A stretch of 43,600 nt of DNA. Source: Burkholderiaceae bacterium (GTDB taxonomy: Bacteria > Pseudomonadota > Gammaproteobacteria > Burkholderiales > Burkholderiaceae_F). Position numbers and translations under genes: made by a program. Shown here one piece after another: positions 35,759-43,600 of the stretch. The notes below the pieces were generated by a model. It searched no databases, was not told where the DNA came from, and saw only the letters and a list, made by a program, of their open reading frames with translations. Location of the stretch: the NCBI GenBank assembly GCA_019236735.1, contig JAFAIM010000064.1:1-43600 (forward strand), written 5' to 3'. Within the stretch, counting starts at the first letter, position 1. Each line of letters starts with the position of its first letter.

Positions 35759-36454
35759 CTAGCCGCCGAACAGTTCGGCGAGGCGATTTGGCGTTCCGGC
35801 CAGGTCGACCACGTCGCCGTGGGCGGGGATCAGCCAGCGCGGCCGATCGCGCTCGGCCTCATCACGCAGCCATCGCTTCAGCGCCGGGCGGTCCTTCACC
35901 ATGAAGAGCGGCCCGATCTTGTTCATCCGCAGCCCCGGCGCGCTTCCGCTCCATTGGAAAATCGCCCGAGCGATCGGGTGCGCTGGCAGCTGCTGCAAAT
36001 TCAGGATCACGTCGGTGACGTACCAGGCCAGCCCGCTCGCAGCGCGAATCCGGACCAGAACTTCGCCGGTCTTGTAATGCGGCATGTCAGTCAACGTGAC
36101 CTGCTCGCCGCAGACCGCGGCAGAATCGGCCAAGGGTCGTATTCCCGACAACCCCGTCTTCGCGGCAACGCGCGCGATCGACTGCGCCGGGGCGAAGATC
36201 TGCGCATCCGGAAAGCGCGCCTTCCAGGCGGGAACGCCCAGGTAGTGGAACGCGTTGGAGGCGACCACCGCCCGAACCGTGCCGAACTGCGCCGCTGCAT
36301 CCAGCACGTCCGTGCCCACCCGGCACGGAGGACTGACGACGATCACGCCGCCGTTGACACCGACCAAAAGCGAATTGGCCGCGCCCGGCCCAAACGAGTA
36401 CTCGAACGTTGCGACCAACGGGTCCGAGACAATTTGCTTCCAGCCGTAGAGCAT
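35759..36454 (-). CDS. metallo-beta-lactamase-fold / DUF4336-like protein
   Basis: A 231-residue protein of the kind annotated MBL-fold hydrolase or DUF4336. Segments GAANSLLVGVNGGVIVVSPP, VVASNAFHYLGVPAWKARFPDAQI and WLIPAHGDVVDL follow the family, but the canonical HxHxDH motif is replaced by NAFHYLG. The ATG at 36454 lies four bases after the stop of the DUF3617-like gene. Residues APAQSIARVAA are encoded by one copy of a 34-base repeat also present in the oxygenase gene. Confidence 0.75.
   Translation of the reverse strand: MLYGWKQIVSDPLVATFEYSFGPGAANSLLVGVNGGVIVVSPPCRVGTDVLDAAAQFGTVRAVVASNAFHYLGVPAWKARFPDAQIFAPAQSIARVAAKTGLSGIRPLADSAAVCGEQVTLTDMPHYKTGEVLVRIRAASGLAWYVTDVILNLQQLPAHPIARAIFQWSGSAPGLRMNKIGPLFMVKDRPALKRWLRDEAERDRPRWLIPAHGDVVDLAGTPNRLAELFGG
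36162..36195 (-). repeat. 34-base repeat, copy 1, inside the MBL-fold gene
   Basis: This stretch equals 37655-37688 at 33 of 34 positions. Both are read in the same frame and encode APAQSIARVAA. Related MBL proteins have a similar APAQ.LAR segment here, so this copy looks native. Confidence 0.9.
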
Positions 36455-36458
36455 GGTC

Positions 36459-36947
36459 TCATTTGACCACACCCGCACCGTCGGTTCCAGCGTGCAAGGA
36501 CCGGCAATCGCTTGCGCCACCTGTTCGCGTAGCCGTGATCCGCTGGTAGAAAGTCATGTTTTTGCCGCCCAGGCGCACGCGCAGCGTTCCGGTCAACCGG
36601 TCCTCGTCGAATTGCCAACGGGCATCGCCGATCGTCCCGTGCCCTCCGCTGCACTGCAAGCGGTACGTTGCTGAGCTTGCATCTTCGTCGGCTTTCACCA
36701 GCCGACAGTCCTGTAAAGAGACATGCCGCAGCATCCAGAACGCATCCGAAAGGTCATTGCGGTCGAGGCAGCGCGCCTCGCGCCGTGTCGCATACCTGAG
36801 GTTTTCCTCCAGGTGCGGCATGTCGGTCTCGGTCACCACCTCGTACGACAGCGGCGGCTGAGCGGCCGCCGATGGGTGCAAACTGCCGAGTGCCAGCGAG
36901 GCGAGAGCGAACCCGGCGCCGCGCCCGATCCACGCCTCAGGTCGCAT
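36459..36947 (-). CDS. DUF3617-like exported protein
   Basis: A 162-residue secreted protein with a signal peptide (GAGFALASLALGSLHPSAAA). The mature part has a CLDRNDLSDAF segment, four cysteines in pairs, GTIGDARWQFDEDRLTG and MTFYQRITATRTGG, resembling DUF3617 lipocalin-like proteins. Function unknown. The ATG at 36947 overlaps the oxygenase stop by 11 bases; an earlier start at 36971 is possible. Confidence 0.72.
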   Translation of the reverse strand: MRPEAWIGRGAGFALASLALGSLHPSAAAQPPLSYEVVTETDMPHLEENLRYATRREARCLDRNDLSDAFWMLRHVSLQDCRLVKADEDASSATYRLQCSGGHGTIGDARWQFDEDRLTGTLRVRLGGKNMTFYQRITATRTGGASDCRSLHAGTDGAGVVK

Positions 36948-37731
36948 CGTGGAAGATGATTCCCGCGGCAAAGCGCTCGCCGCAATGCACGCGGCTGACG
37001 CCGTGCCGCAGGTTGACGCGGTAGATGCCGCGAGCGCCTTGCACCGGCCGCTGGGACACGGCGATTACCGCACCGTCACCCTGGCGCAGCGGCACCAAGA
37101 TCGGCCGCGATTGCATCCGCGGCCGCTGTTCGGTCATCACGAACTGCCCTCCATCGAAATCGCGACCGGGCTCCGATAGCAGCAACACCACCTGCAGCGG
37201 AAACATCTGCTCACCGTACAGATCCTGGTGCAGGCAGTTGAAATCGCCCGGCCCGTAGCGCAGCAGCAATGGCGTTGGGCGCGACTGTCCGGCCGCTCGA
37301 CAGTCTGCGAGAAAGGCGGCGTGGTGCGCAGGAAAGCGGGTGCGGATTCCCATCGCTTCGTTCCAACCGTTTGCGGTCGGAACCAGATGCGGGTACAGCG
37401 CCTTGCGCAGATCGCCGATCAGCTCGGGCAGCGGATAGCGGAAGTACCGGTACTCACCCCGCCCGAAGCCGTGCCGCGCCATCACGACGCGGCTGCGAAA
37501 CGTTCGTGACGAATCGGGGTCCTGTTCCGGATCCTCCCCCGAATCCTCCCGGTAGAGCGCGGCGAGGGCGGCGCACTCGGTCGGTGTCAGCAAGCTCTCG
37601 AGGCGCGCATAACCATCGCAGTTCAGGTCCGCTTGTACCCGCTGCCAGTTTATTGCGGCAACGCGCGCTATCGACTGCGCCGGGGCGAGACCGCCTCGCG
37701 CATGCGGCGCCAACCGCTCCGGCGCGTTCAT
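36937..37731 (-). CDS. 2OG-Fe(II) oxygenase of the DNA-damage type (PF09859-like)
   Basis: A 264-residue dioxygenase. Iron ligands are H168 and D170 (LHQDLYGEQ) and H243 (NLRHGVSR), with R247 as probable 2-oxoglutarate contact. Family members are described as repairing damaged DNA like AlkB. It overlaps ada as ATGA and so takes the place of alkB in an alkylation-response operon. Residues 16-26 come from a 34-base repeat shared with the downstream MBL-fold gene; relatives probably lack this insertion. Confidence 0.88.
   Translation of the reverse strand: MNAPERLAPHARGGLAPAQSIARVAAINWQRVQADLNCDGYARLESLLTPTECAALAALYREDSGEDPEQDPDSSRTFRSRVVMARHGFGRGEYRYFRYPLPELIGDLRKALYPHLVPTANGWNEAMGIRTRFPAHHAAFLADCRAAGQSRPTPLLLRYGPGDFNCLHQDLYGEQMFPLQVVLLLSEPGRDFDGGQFVMTEQRPRMQSRPILVPLRQGDGAVIAVSQRPVQGARGIYRVNLRHGVSRVHCGERFAAGIIFHDAT
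37655..37688 (-). repeat. 34-base repeat, copy 2, inside the oxygenase gene
   Basis: Matches 36162-36195 with one mismatch. It encodes APAQSIARVAA near the N-terminus of the oxygenase, where it looks foreign. Confidence 0.9.
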
Positions 37732-38813
37732 GTCTGCGCCCGCGTCTCGCGCTCCAGCAATGCTCGCTTGCGCTCGACGCCCCAGCGGTAGCCGGACAGC
37801 GAACCGTCGCTGCGTACAACGCGGTGACAGGGAATCGCCACCGCGAGACGGTTGGAGGCGATCGCCCGCGCGACCGCGCGAACGGATTGGGGCGAGCCGA
37901 TTCGCCGAGCGATTTCCGCGTAGCTGACGGTGCGCCCGGCGGGAATCCGGCGCAGCGCCTGCCACACCCGACGCTGAAACGCCGTGCCCTGCACATCCAA
38001 CGGCAGATTCAACCCGAGCCGCGGCTGCTCGACCAGACCGACGACGCGCGCGACCCATTGCTCGAAGTCGCCGTCGCCCCCTACCAGACGCGCTTTCGGG
38101 AAGCGCTTCTGCAACTCGCGAACAAGCACTTGCGGGTCGTCGTCCATCATGATCGAGCAAATTCCGCGCTCGCTGCAGGCCACCAGGATCGCTCCCAGCG
38201 AGCACTGGCCGACCGCAAAGCGAATTTCGGTCCCGTCGCCGCCCGCGCGGTAGCGCGAGGGTGTCATGCCGAGCAGCGCGCCGGACTGTTCATAGAAGCG
38301 CCCCGCCGAGCCGTATCCGGCGCCGTAGATCGCATCGGTAATCGTCCCCGTGCCGCCGAGCTCGCGCTGAACGCGTTGCACCCTGTGTGCGGCGGCGTAA
38401 GCCCGGGGCGTGACGCCGGTGACGGACTTGAAGACGCGGTGAAGGTGAAAGGCGCTGATGCCCGCGCGCCGCGCGAGCTCGGCCAGCGTCGGCGGCCGCT
38501 CGGCGGTTTCGATGATGCGGCACAGTTCGGCGACCATCGCCACATGCGCGTTGGCGGCGACCGGACGGTCAGGCCGGCAGCGCCGGCACGGGCGAAAGCC
38601 GGCCGCCTGAGCGTCTGCGGCAGTCGCGTGGAACTGGACGTTCTCCGGCCGCGGGCGCCGCGAGGCGCAACTGGGCCGGCAATACACCCCCGTGGTCTGT
38701 ACCGAATAGAAGAAGCGGCCATCGGCCTGCCGATCGCGCGCCGCCAAGGCGGCCCATCGCGGATCGTCCAGCACCTGCATGGCGCGCTGCTCAATGGCTG
38801 TGTTCGATTTCAT
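37728..38813 (-). CDS. ada: bifunctional alkylation regulator/methyltransferase Ada
   Basis: A 361-residue protein with all Ada parts in order. The zinc-bound phosphotriester-sensing domain has C45, C49, C76 and C79, with C45 the expected methyl acceptor. An AraC-type helix-turn-helix spans about 95-190. The C-terminal O6-methylguanine methyltransferase has acceptor C329 in IPCHRVV. Methylated Ada activates its own operon; the oxygenase gene follows with ATGA overlap. ATG at 38813 fits the family. An Ada box in front could not be identified with certainty. Confidence 0.96.
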   Translation of the reverse strand: MKSNTAIEQRAMQVLDDPRWAALAARDRQADGRFFYSVQTTGVYCRPSCASRRPRPENVQFHATAADAQAAGFRPCRRCRPDRPVAANAHVAMVAELCRIIETAERPPTLAELARRAGISAFHLHRVFKSVTGVTPRAYAAAHRVQRVQRELGGTGTITDAIYGAGYGSAGRFYEQSGALLGMTPSRYRAGGDGTEIRFAVGQCSLGAILVACSERGICSIMMDDDPQVLVRELQKRFPKARLVGGDGDFEQWVARVVGLVEQPRLGLNLPLDVQGTAFQRRVWQALRRIPAGRTVSYAEIARRIGSPQSVRAVARAIASNRLAVAIPCHRVVRSDGSLSGYRWGVERKRALLERETRAQT

Positions 38814-38998
38814 CGTTCGCCCTCGATATCCGTCTTTCGATGGCGCAACACTAACCCGCAGGGTCCGCACAGACACTCCGCTCCTTGCTCCCGAATTCGG
38901 AATCCATCGCGATCGAAGGGCGATCGCACACTGTCCCCGATCGCGAAGCCCGGAACAATTGTAGGACGCACACATGCCAGCCTATACTGACCGCGGCT

Positions 38999-40198
38999 GT
39001 GAAGCTCGCAAGGATCAGGGGCGATCTGTTGCAGGTCGGTGCACCCGTTCCGGTCGATGTCTACGACCCGTCGGGACGGCTACTGCTGCGGCGCGGGCAT
39101 GTGATCGAATCCGAGCAGCAGTACGAGCGGCTGCTGCAGACCGGCCTTTTCGATCCGAATCAGACCGAGGGAGCGTACGTCGGCACCGGCGCTGTCAGCA
39201 GCGGGGCGGTCATCGGAAGCGCGCCTTCGCAACCGGCTCGAGCTCGCGTTTCGATCTTCGAGCGCTTGACCGATGCGACACGGGCGCTCGACTCTGCGAG
39301 CGCGCTGCCTGCGCTTGCACCCGGGTTCGAAGCGGCCGTCCGAGGCGCCGCGATCGCGGTGCGCGAGTGCTGCGCGTTGGACAGCGACGCGGCGCTTGCC
39401 TACATCATGCTGGCGGCGTCGCCACGCTATTCGCTGCGCCATTCGGTCGGCTCCGCGATCCTCACTGCGCTGCTGCTGGCGCGGCTGCATCACGACCCGG
39501 CCAGGATCGATGCAGCGATCGCCGCGGCCTTGACGATGAACGTTCCCATTTTCGATCTGCAGGAGGCGCTTTCCCGCCAGCAGGAGCCGCCCAGCAGCGA
39601 GCAGCGCGCTGCGCTGCGGCTGCATCCGGTCGAGGCGGTGAAAGTCCTTCACAGCCACGGCGTGGACGATCCCGTCTGGCTGCAGACGGTCGAGCAGCAC
39701 CATGAGGCGCGCGACGGCTCGGGCTATCCGGCCGGACTAAAAGATGGCGCGATCGCGCGCGAGGCGCAGATCGTTTCTCTGGCCGACCGCTATTGCGGGC
39801 TGGTGAGCGCGCGAGCGTACCGGCCTGCGCTTGCGCCGCGTCGCGCGATCAAGGAGTTGCACGAGCGTGCTGCCAGCGCGATCGAGCCGAGCCTGATCGC
39901 GGCGTTGATCGCGGCGGTTGGCCTGTTCCCGCCGGGAGCGTACGTGCGGCTGGCAAACGGTGAGACGGCGATCGTCGTGCGTCGGCTGCTCGACCCCAAG
40001 CACCCCACCGTGTACGCGCTGCACCAGGACACTACGGTGCCATATCCGACGCCGAAAAAGCGCCTGACCGGAAGCCATCGCGACTTCGAAATCGTCGCGG
40101 ACGTCAAGCCGGAAGCGGTGCGGGTGAAGGTCGAACCGGAGCAGCTCTGGCCACCGAGCGCGGTCGGCGACACGGCAGGCGCAGAATCGCCGATTTGA
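38999..40198 (+). CDS. degenerate HD-GYP domain protein
   Basis: A 399-residue protein. The N-terminal part (VKLARIRGDLLQVG, VYDPSGRLLLRRGHVI) is a small beta-rich domain seen in HD-GYP proteins. The HD-GYP part keeps HHEARDGSGYPAGL near residue 232 and a DRYCGLVSARAYR segment. The HD dyad that should precede DIGK is replaced by ALTMNVPIFD, so phosphodiesterase activity is doubtful. GTG at 38999 is chosen as start. TATACT lies 10 bases before it, so translation may be nearly leaderless. Diverges from ada, 185 bases away. Confidence 0.83.
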   Translation: MKLARIRGDLLQVGAPVPVDVYDPSGRLLLRRGHVIESEQQYERLLQTGLFDPNQTEGAYVGTGAVSSGAVIGSAPSQPARARVSIFERLTDATRALDSASALPALAPGFEAAVRGAAIAVRECCALDSDAALAYIMLAASPRYSLRHSVGSAILTALLLARLHHDPARIDAAIAAALTMNVPIFDLQEALSRQQEPPSSEQRAALRLHPVEAVKVLHSHGVDDPVWLQTVEQHHEARDGSGYPAGLKDGAIAREAQIVSLADRYCGLVSARAYRPALAPRRAIKELHERAASAIEPSLIAALIAAVGLFPPGAYVRLANGETAIVVRRLLDPKHPTVYALHQDTTVPYPTPKKRLTGSHRDFEIVADVKPEAVRVKVEPEQLWPPSAVGDTAGAESPI

Positions 40199-40217
40199 CA
40201 AGCACGGGCAACCGTCT

Positions 40218-40724
40218 TCAGCGCTGCGGCGGAGCGGGGCCGAACAGAGCTTCGCGACGCGCCAGGCTCGCCTTGGGCCAATAGACGTTGCGGTCGTAGT
40301 ACTCCAGAACGGCCGGCGTGCCGGGCGGCAGGACAAGCCACGGCTGCTTGCTCGATGTGAAAATGTGGATGTCCGGCGGCAGCCGATCCGGCTGATCGAG
40401 GGTGCCGACGCGAACAAAACGGACCAGATCGCCGCCGCCTCCGTAGTTGCTCCACAGCGCGATCCGACACACCGGGCAACGCGCGATCTTTTGCCCAACG
40501 CCGCTGAGCGAGGGCGTATGCACGATCTCGGGCTGTCCCTGCAGCAGCAGCACGCGATCAGACTCGATCATCGCATTGAGCGCGAACGAAGCGCCGGTTT
40601 CGCGCTGGCACCAGCGGCAGTGGCAACAGTGCACGAATATCGGCCCGCTGAGCAGGCGATAACGCACAGCGCGACAGGTGCAGCCGCCTTCCAACGGGCT
40701 GCGGTCGCCCGCATCAACCGCCAT
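40218..40724 (-). CDS. GFA-family (glutathione-dependent formaldehyde-activating-like) protein
   Basis: A 168-residue zinc protein of the GFA/CENP-V fold. Cysteines GGCTCRAVRY, HCCHCRWCQR and CPVCRIALW are the metal-binding sets of the family. ATG at 40724 follows AGAAGG; it overlaps the end of the PaiB gene by 11 bases. A TTG start at 40733 also exists. Actual substrate is unknown; few GFA proteins act on formaldehyde adducts. Confidence 0.9.
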   Translation of the reverse strand: MAVDAGDRSPLEGGCTCRAVRYRLLSGPIFVHCCHCRWCQRETGASFALNAMIESDRVLLLQGQPEIVHTPSLSGVGQKIARCPVCRIALWSNYGGGGDLVRFVRVGTLDQPDRLPPDIHIFTSSKQPWLVLPPGTPAVLEYYDRNVYWPKASLARREALFGPAPPQR

Positions 40725-41358
40725 CGCGCGCAACCTTCTCGATCAGGTCGGCCATCTGCGAAGCTGCGGGCTCGCCGCGCTGCCTCAGGCCTTGCGCCGC
40801 GCCGGCCCGGTTCGCCGCCGGTTGGTTCTGGCTCGCCTTCCATTTGCCTTCGAGGCGCGAGATGGCGATCTCGAAGCCGACAACGGAGTCGATCATCCGC
40901 TCGACGAAATCGGGCGGTGCATCCGAGATCGACCAAGGATGCGCCGACCCCGCTTCGTACCGGCTCACCAATTCTTCGAGCAGGCCGCGCAGCCAAACGG
41001 GATCGTCGATCACGCGCAACGATCCGTATGCGTGCACGACCGCGTAATTCCAGGTTGGAACCACCTTGCCGTGCTCGCGTTTGGTCGGGTACCACGACGG
41101 CGAGATGTAGGCATGCGGTCCCTGGAAAATGGCCAGCGCCTCGGAGTCGTCGACCCGGTCGCTCCACATCGGGTTGGAGCGGGCGACATGGCCGCGCAAC
41201 GCGCCAAATTTTCCCTGGTCCGCGTAAAGATGCAGGGGAACGTGGTTCGCATTGATTCCGCTCGCTGCTAGCGTCACGACGGTGGCGAGCGGACACTCGC
41301 GCATAAGGTCGTGCATCGCTTCAAGCCGCTTCTGCTCGAAGTGCGCCGGAAGGTACAT
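40714..41358 (-). CDS. paiB: PaiB-like FMN-binding protein
   Basis: A 214-residue flavin-reductase-fold protein. Segments MYLPAHFEQ, NHVPLHL, GHVARSNPMW, ALAIFQGPHAYISPSWYPTK, VPTWNYAVVHAYG are the PaiB family signature. PaiB is described as a negative regulator of sporulation and protease genes in Bacillus; in proteobacteria its role is unclear. Confidence 0.93.
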   Translation of the reverse strand: MYLPAHFEQKRLEAMHDLMRECPLATVVTLAASGINANHVPLHLYADQGKFGALRGHVARSNPMWSDRVDDSEALAIFQGPHAYISPSWYPTKREHGKVVPTWNYAVVHAYGSLRVIDDPVWLRGLLEELVSRYEAGSAHPWSISDAPPDFVERMIDSVVGFEIAISRLEGKWKASQNQPAANRAGAAQGLRQRGEPAASQMADLIEKVARDGG

Positions 41359-41390
41359 TGGGGAGCCGATCGAAAGTGGGGCGGGACCCG

Positions 41391-41426
41391 GCAGTCAGCG
41401 CAATCCGGGCAGTCAGAGCAGTCAGA
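41391..41426. repeat. four 9-base tandem units
   Basis: GCAGTCAGC, GCAATCCGG, GCAGTCAGA and GCAGTCAGA lie head to tail between paiB and the GNAT gene. The stop codon of the GNAT gene falls in the last unit. Confidence 0.8.
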
Positions 41427-41961
41427 GAACCTTTTGCCAGTAACCAACGTCGATCCACTGACCGAACTTATAGCCGACTTCCCGGAAGTGCGCCACTTTG
41501 ACGAAACCGGCTCGCTCGTGCAGCGCAACGCTCGCTTCATTCGGCAGCGCAATGCCGCCAATCGCCACATGGATCGACCGCTCGAGCAGCCGATCCAACA
41601 GGGCGAGGTACAGCTGCGTGCCGATTCGCCTGGCGACGAAGGCCGGATCCAGGTAGACGCTGGTTTCGACCGAGTGGCGATAGGCGCACCGCCCCTTCCA
41701 TTTGCCGGCGTATGCGTAGCCGACAACCTGCTCCTGCTGCTCGGCCACCAGCCACGGAAGCGAGCTCGATCGCACCTCGGCGATGCGTTGCGCCATCATC
41801 TCCAGGGAAACCGGCTCCTCCTCGAACGAGATCGCCGTGTGCAGGACGTAGTGGTTGTAGATCCGGGCGATCGCGCCGGTGTCAAGGTCTACGCCTGCGT
41901 TTGTCTCTTCGACCGGCCGGATCCGCACCGATTGCGTCGCCTCGTTTACGATTTTCTCCAC
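41422..41961 (-). CDS. GNAT N-acetyltransferase (phosphinothricin acetyltransferase-like)
   Basis: A 179-residue acetyltransferase. It has the Pat pattern IRPVEETNAGV, IYNHYVLHTAISFEEEPVS, GYAYAGKWKGRCAYRHSVETSVYLDP, RRIGTQLYLALLDRLL (acetyl-CoA site) and LHERAGFVKVAHFREVGYKFG (cited by segments). The frame extends far upstream; GTG at 41961, nine bases after the upstream stop, gives the normal length. Confidence 0.88.
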   Translation of the reverse strand: MEKIVNEATQSVRIRPVEETNAGVDLDTGAIARIYNHYVLHTAISFEEEPVSLEMMAQRIAEVRSSSLPWLVAEQQEQVVGYAYAGKWKGRCAYRHSVETSVYLDPAFVARRIGTQLYLALLDRLLERSIHVAIGGIALPNEASVALHERAGFVKVAHFREVGYKFGQWIDVGYWQKVL

Positions 41962-41969
41962 GCAACGCC

Positions 41970-42464
41970 CTACGACTCGCTCCCGGGTGGCCGGCGGAAA
42001 TGCCATCCCAGCCGAACGCCCGAAACGAGCGCAAACATCAGAAATGCCGCCAGACCCACGGTGATCGCGGAGCTCGAAAGGCGCGGCGGCTGCAGCCTGT
42101 TGGCGCGGACCACCAGCCAGTGCACGTAGCATAGGAACACGATCAATGCCGTTCCGACGTTCACGAGGTGGCGCTGGAGGTAGGAAACGGTCTCGGCCCT
42201 TCGCTCCGGCGCGAGCCAGTACGCTCGGCTGGGCAGGTTGATCCGGGAATTCACGCTGCCGATGCCGAAGTGCGACACGGCGCCCAGCAACGTGGGCGCC
42301 CCGGCTACAACCAGCAGCATCACGCCGACGTACGTGCCCCGCGACATGAAGCCGTTGGCGCCGCCACCACCGCCGAAATGGGATGCAACGACGTCCGGCA
42401 GTCCGAGCGAGGTGATCCAGACGAAGGCCGCGCCACAAGCGGCCAGCAGCGCGAGTCTTACCAC
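41970..42464 (-). CDS. small membrane protein, DUF1648-like
   Basis: A 164-residue membrane protein with about four hydrophobic helices. The LPDVVASHFGGGGGANGFMSR and SRINLPSRAYWLAPERR stretches recall DUF1648 proteins (first given as residues 22-42). Starts with GTG, four bases after the YciI gene. Function unknown. Confidence 0.8.
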   Translation of the reverse strand: MVRLALLAACGAAFVWITSLGLPDVVASHFGGGGGANGFMSRGTYVGVMLLVVAGAPTLLGAVSHFGIGSVNSRINLPSRAYWLAPERRAETVSYLQRHLVNVGTALIVFLCYVHWLVVRANRLQPPRLSSSAITVGLAAFLMFALVSGVRLGWHFRRPPGSES

Positions 42465-42468
42465 ACGA

Positions 42469-42768
42469 TCAGCCGCGGAACGGATTGGCGGCAGAATGGC
42501 CCACGACGGTGTTCCAAGGCGCCACCCTCCAGCTTTTCACCACGCCGTTGATCACATACGGATCGGCCCGCGCAAACGCTTCGGCCGTTGCGGGCGAGCT
42601 ACCCGAAAACAGCAGGATCGAACCTTCCGGGGGATCGCCGACGGCGCCGCCCAGCACGAGCTCTCCGCGCTCGACGGCCTGCCACGCCAGTTGCAGGTGC
42701 ACCGCACGATACTGCGCACGGCGCGCGACGTAATCCTGTCCCGCCTCATAAATCAGCAGAAAGTGCAT
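42469..42768 (-). CDS. YciI-family protein
   Basis: A 99-residue YciI/YCII dimeric alpha-beta barrel protein. MHFLLIYEAGQDYVARRAQYR, H24 and a central ADPYVINGVV with the conserved DPY motif are typical. Good ribosome-binding site AAGGAG. Function in this family is mostly unknown. Confidence 0.9.
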   Translation of the reverse strand: MHFLLIYEAGQDYVARRAQYRAVHLQLAWQAVERGELVLGGAVGDPPEGSILLFSGSSPATAEAFARADPYVINGVVKSWRVAPWNTVVGHSAANPFRG

Positions 42769-42839
42769 CGACGTTCTCCTTCTTCAAAATCCAGCTCCGA
42801 AAAAGCCTCGCAAGTATCAAGACCAAGTATCACTTTTGT

Positions 42840-43355
42840 TTATGACACATCCCGCAGCGCGCTTTCATACACGAGCAGGTCGGCGCGCGAAAAGCAGCAG
42901 AACACCACCTCCTCGATCACCGGGTGCTGCGGTGCCTGCGAACGGATCGTTTCGACCGCAATGCGCGCCGCCTGCGCGATCGGATACCGATAGATTCCCG
43001 TGCTGATGCTGGGAAAAGCGAGCGTTCGGATCGCATGTGCCGCGGCCAACTCCAGTGAGCGCCGGTAGCACGACGCGAGCAGTTGTGGCTCGCCGTGGCC
43101 TCCTCCGCGCCAGACCGGTCCGACAGTGTGGATCACGTGCCGGGCAGCCAGGCGATAGCCCCGAGTAAGTCTGGCATCGCCGGTCGGGCAGCCGCCCAAC
43201 GAGCGACACTCTTCCAGGAGCTCCGGTCCGGCGGCATCGTGGATCGCGCCGTCCACGCCACCGCCGCCGAGCAGGGTGATGTTGGCGGCGTTGACGATCG
43301 CGTCTACCGCCAGCGTGGTGATGTCGGCCTGGAGCGCACGCAAGGTGGCGGGCAT
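42840..43355 (-). CDS. macro-domain protein (O-acetyl-ADP-ribose deacetylase-like)
   Basis: A 171-residue macro domain. The ADP-ribose-binding motifs are [22 protein letters not shown] (residues 18-39), [17 protein letters not shown] and [12 protein letters not shown]. Relatives such as YmdB remove acetyl or ADP-ribose groups. It stands alone, divergent from the response regulator. Confidence 0.94.
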   Translation of the reverse strand: MPATLRALQADITTLAVDAIVNAANITLLGGGGVDGAIHDAAGPELLEECRSLGGCPTGDARLTRGYRLAARHVIHTVGPVWRGGGHGEPQLLASCYRRSLELAAAHAIRTLAFPSISTGIYRYPIAQAARIAVETIRSQAPQHPVIEEVVFCCFSRADLLVYESALRDVS

Positions 43356-43474
43356 TGCCGGTCCTATGCATCGACAGCCATGGGCACGATGATGTTACCG
43401 GAGCGTTCCGCTCCGATCGGCACCCGTACCTGACGTAGGATTGGCGCAGTTCCCTGTTTTCTGCCGAATCGGAC

Positions 43475-43600
43475 ATGCGCATACTGCTGGTCGAAGACGA
43501 CCGCATGATCGGCGAGAGCATCCGCACCGCGTTGCGGCAGGACGGCAGCGCTGTGGACTGGGTACGCGACGGCCGCAGCGCGGAAACCGCGCTCGCCACG
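43475..43600 (+). CDS. OmpR-type response regulator, N-terminal part (cut by window edge)
   Basis: The first 42 codons encode MRILLVEDDRMIGESIR with the acidic pocket D8/D9 of a receiver domain, and continue through ALRQDG and DGRSAETAL. This pattern is like QseB/PmrA regulators. The phosphorylated aspartate and DNA-binding domain lie beyond the edge. Confidence 0.85.
   Translation, partial: MRILLVEDDRMIGESIRTALRQDGSAVDWVRDGRSAETALAT

Noticed and set aside
33177-35762. 861-codon plus-strand frame
   Set aside because: It is antisense to the CoA-transferase and MFS genes. Long antisense frames are common in GC-rich DNA, and its composition (many R, H, Q) is typical of a shadow.
38814-38998. 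Ada box in front of ada
   Set aside because: A few GCGCAA-like bases are present near 38847 but spacing to a promoter could not be matched to the known Ada site.

Overview
The window reads as chromosome from a high-GC betaproteobacterium, most likely in the order Burkholderiales. This rests on two things. The 16S rRNA 5' region at the left edge has betaproteobacterial-looking signatures. The genes apaG, rpe, gph, trpE, trpG, trpD and trpC lie together, an arrangement typical of that group. The assignment is inference; no database was consulted.

Left part (1-22.8 kb, core genome). A truncated 16S rRNA gene runs leftwards with its leader, a boxA antitermination element and a strong promoter. 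It is followed by an enoyl-CoA hydratase, a large PAS/GAF/GGDEF/EAL c-di-GMP protein, an AcuI-type reductase, a two-subunit molybdenum hydroxylase (IorAB type), an APC permease and an M61 peptidase. Next comes the tryptophan region. On the minus strand rpe, gph and trpE lead to trpG, trpD, trpC and ung, but an ECF sigma factor gene on the plus strand sits between trpE and trpG. apaG, a DsbC-like lipoprotein, a UbiH-family hydroxylase and an RNase Z-like metallo-hydrolase follow.

Middle part (22.8-33.0 kb, genomic island). A tRNA-Phe gene ends in a 17-base sequence that recurs exactly at 33018-33034. The 10.2 kb between the copies is a decayed integrative island. It holds two broken remnants of one tyrosine-integrase type that share a 68-base leader repeat, a group II intron 3' scar, an IS110 transposase start and a probable diguanylate cyclase start. 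Its intact cargo is a minimal archaic (spore-coat-U type) chaperone-usher pilus operon with a convergent exported protein, plus three toxin-antitoxin modules (ParE/RelE type, FitAB/VapBC type and MNT/HEPN type).

Right part (33.0-43.6 kb, core genome). A minus-strand run contains ada, a DNA-repair-type 2OG-Fe(II) oxygenase, a DUF3617-like exported protein, a metallo-beta-lactamase-fold protein, an MFS carrier and a CaiB-type CoA-transferase. A degenerate HD-GYP protein diverges from ada. Small accessory genes follow (GFA family, PaiB, GNAT, membrane protein, YciI, macro domain). The first 42 codons of an OmpR-type response regulator reach the edge.

The points most worth a second look are the tRNA-Phe island and its duplicated integrase remains, a hairpin that would hide the pilin ribosome-binding site, the sigma factor splitting the trp genes, a 34-base repeat read in the same frame by two unrelated genes, and a long operator-like palindrome at the start of the MNT/HEPN module.
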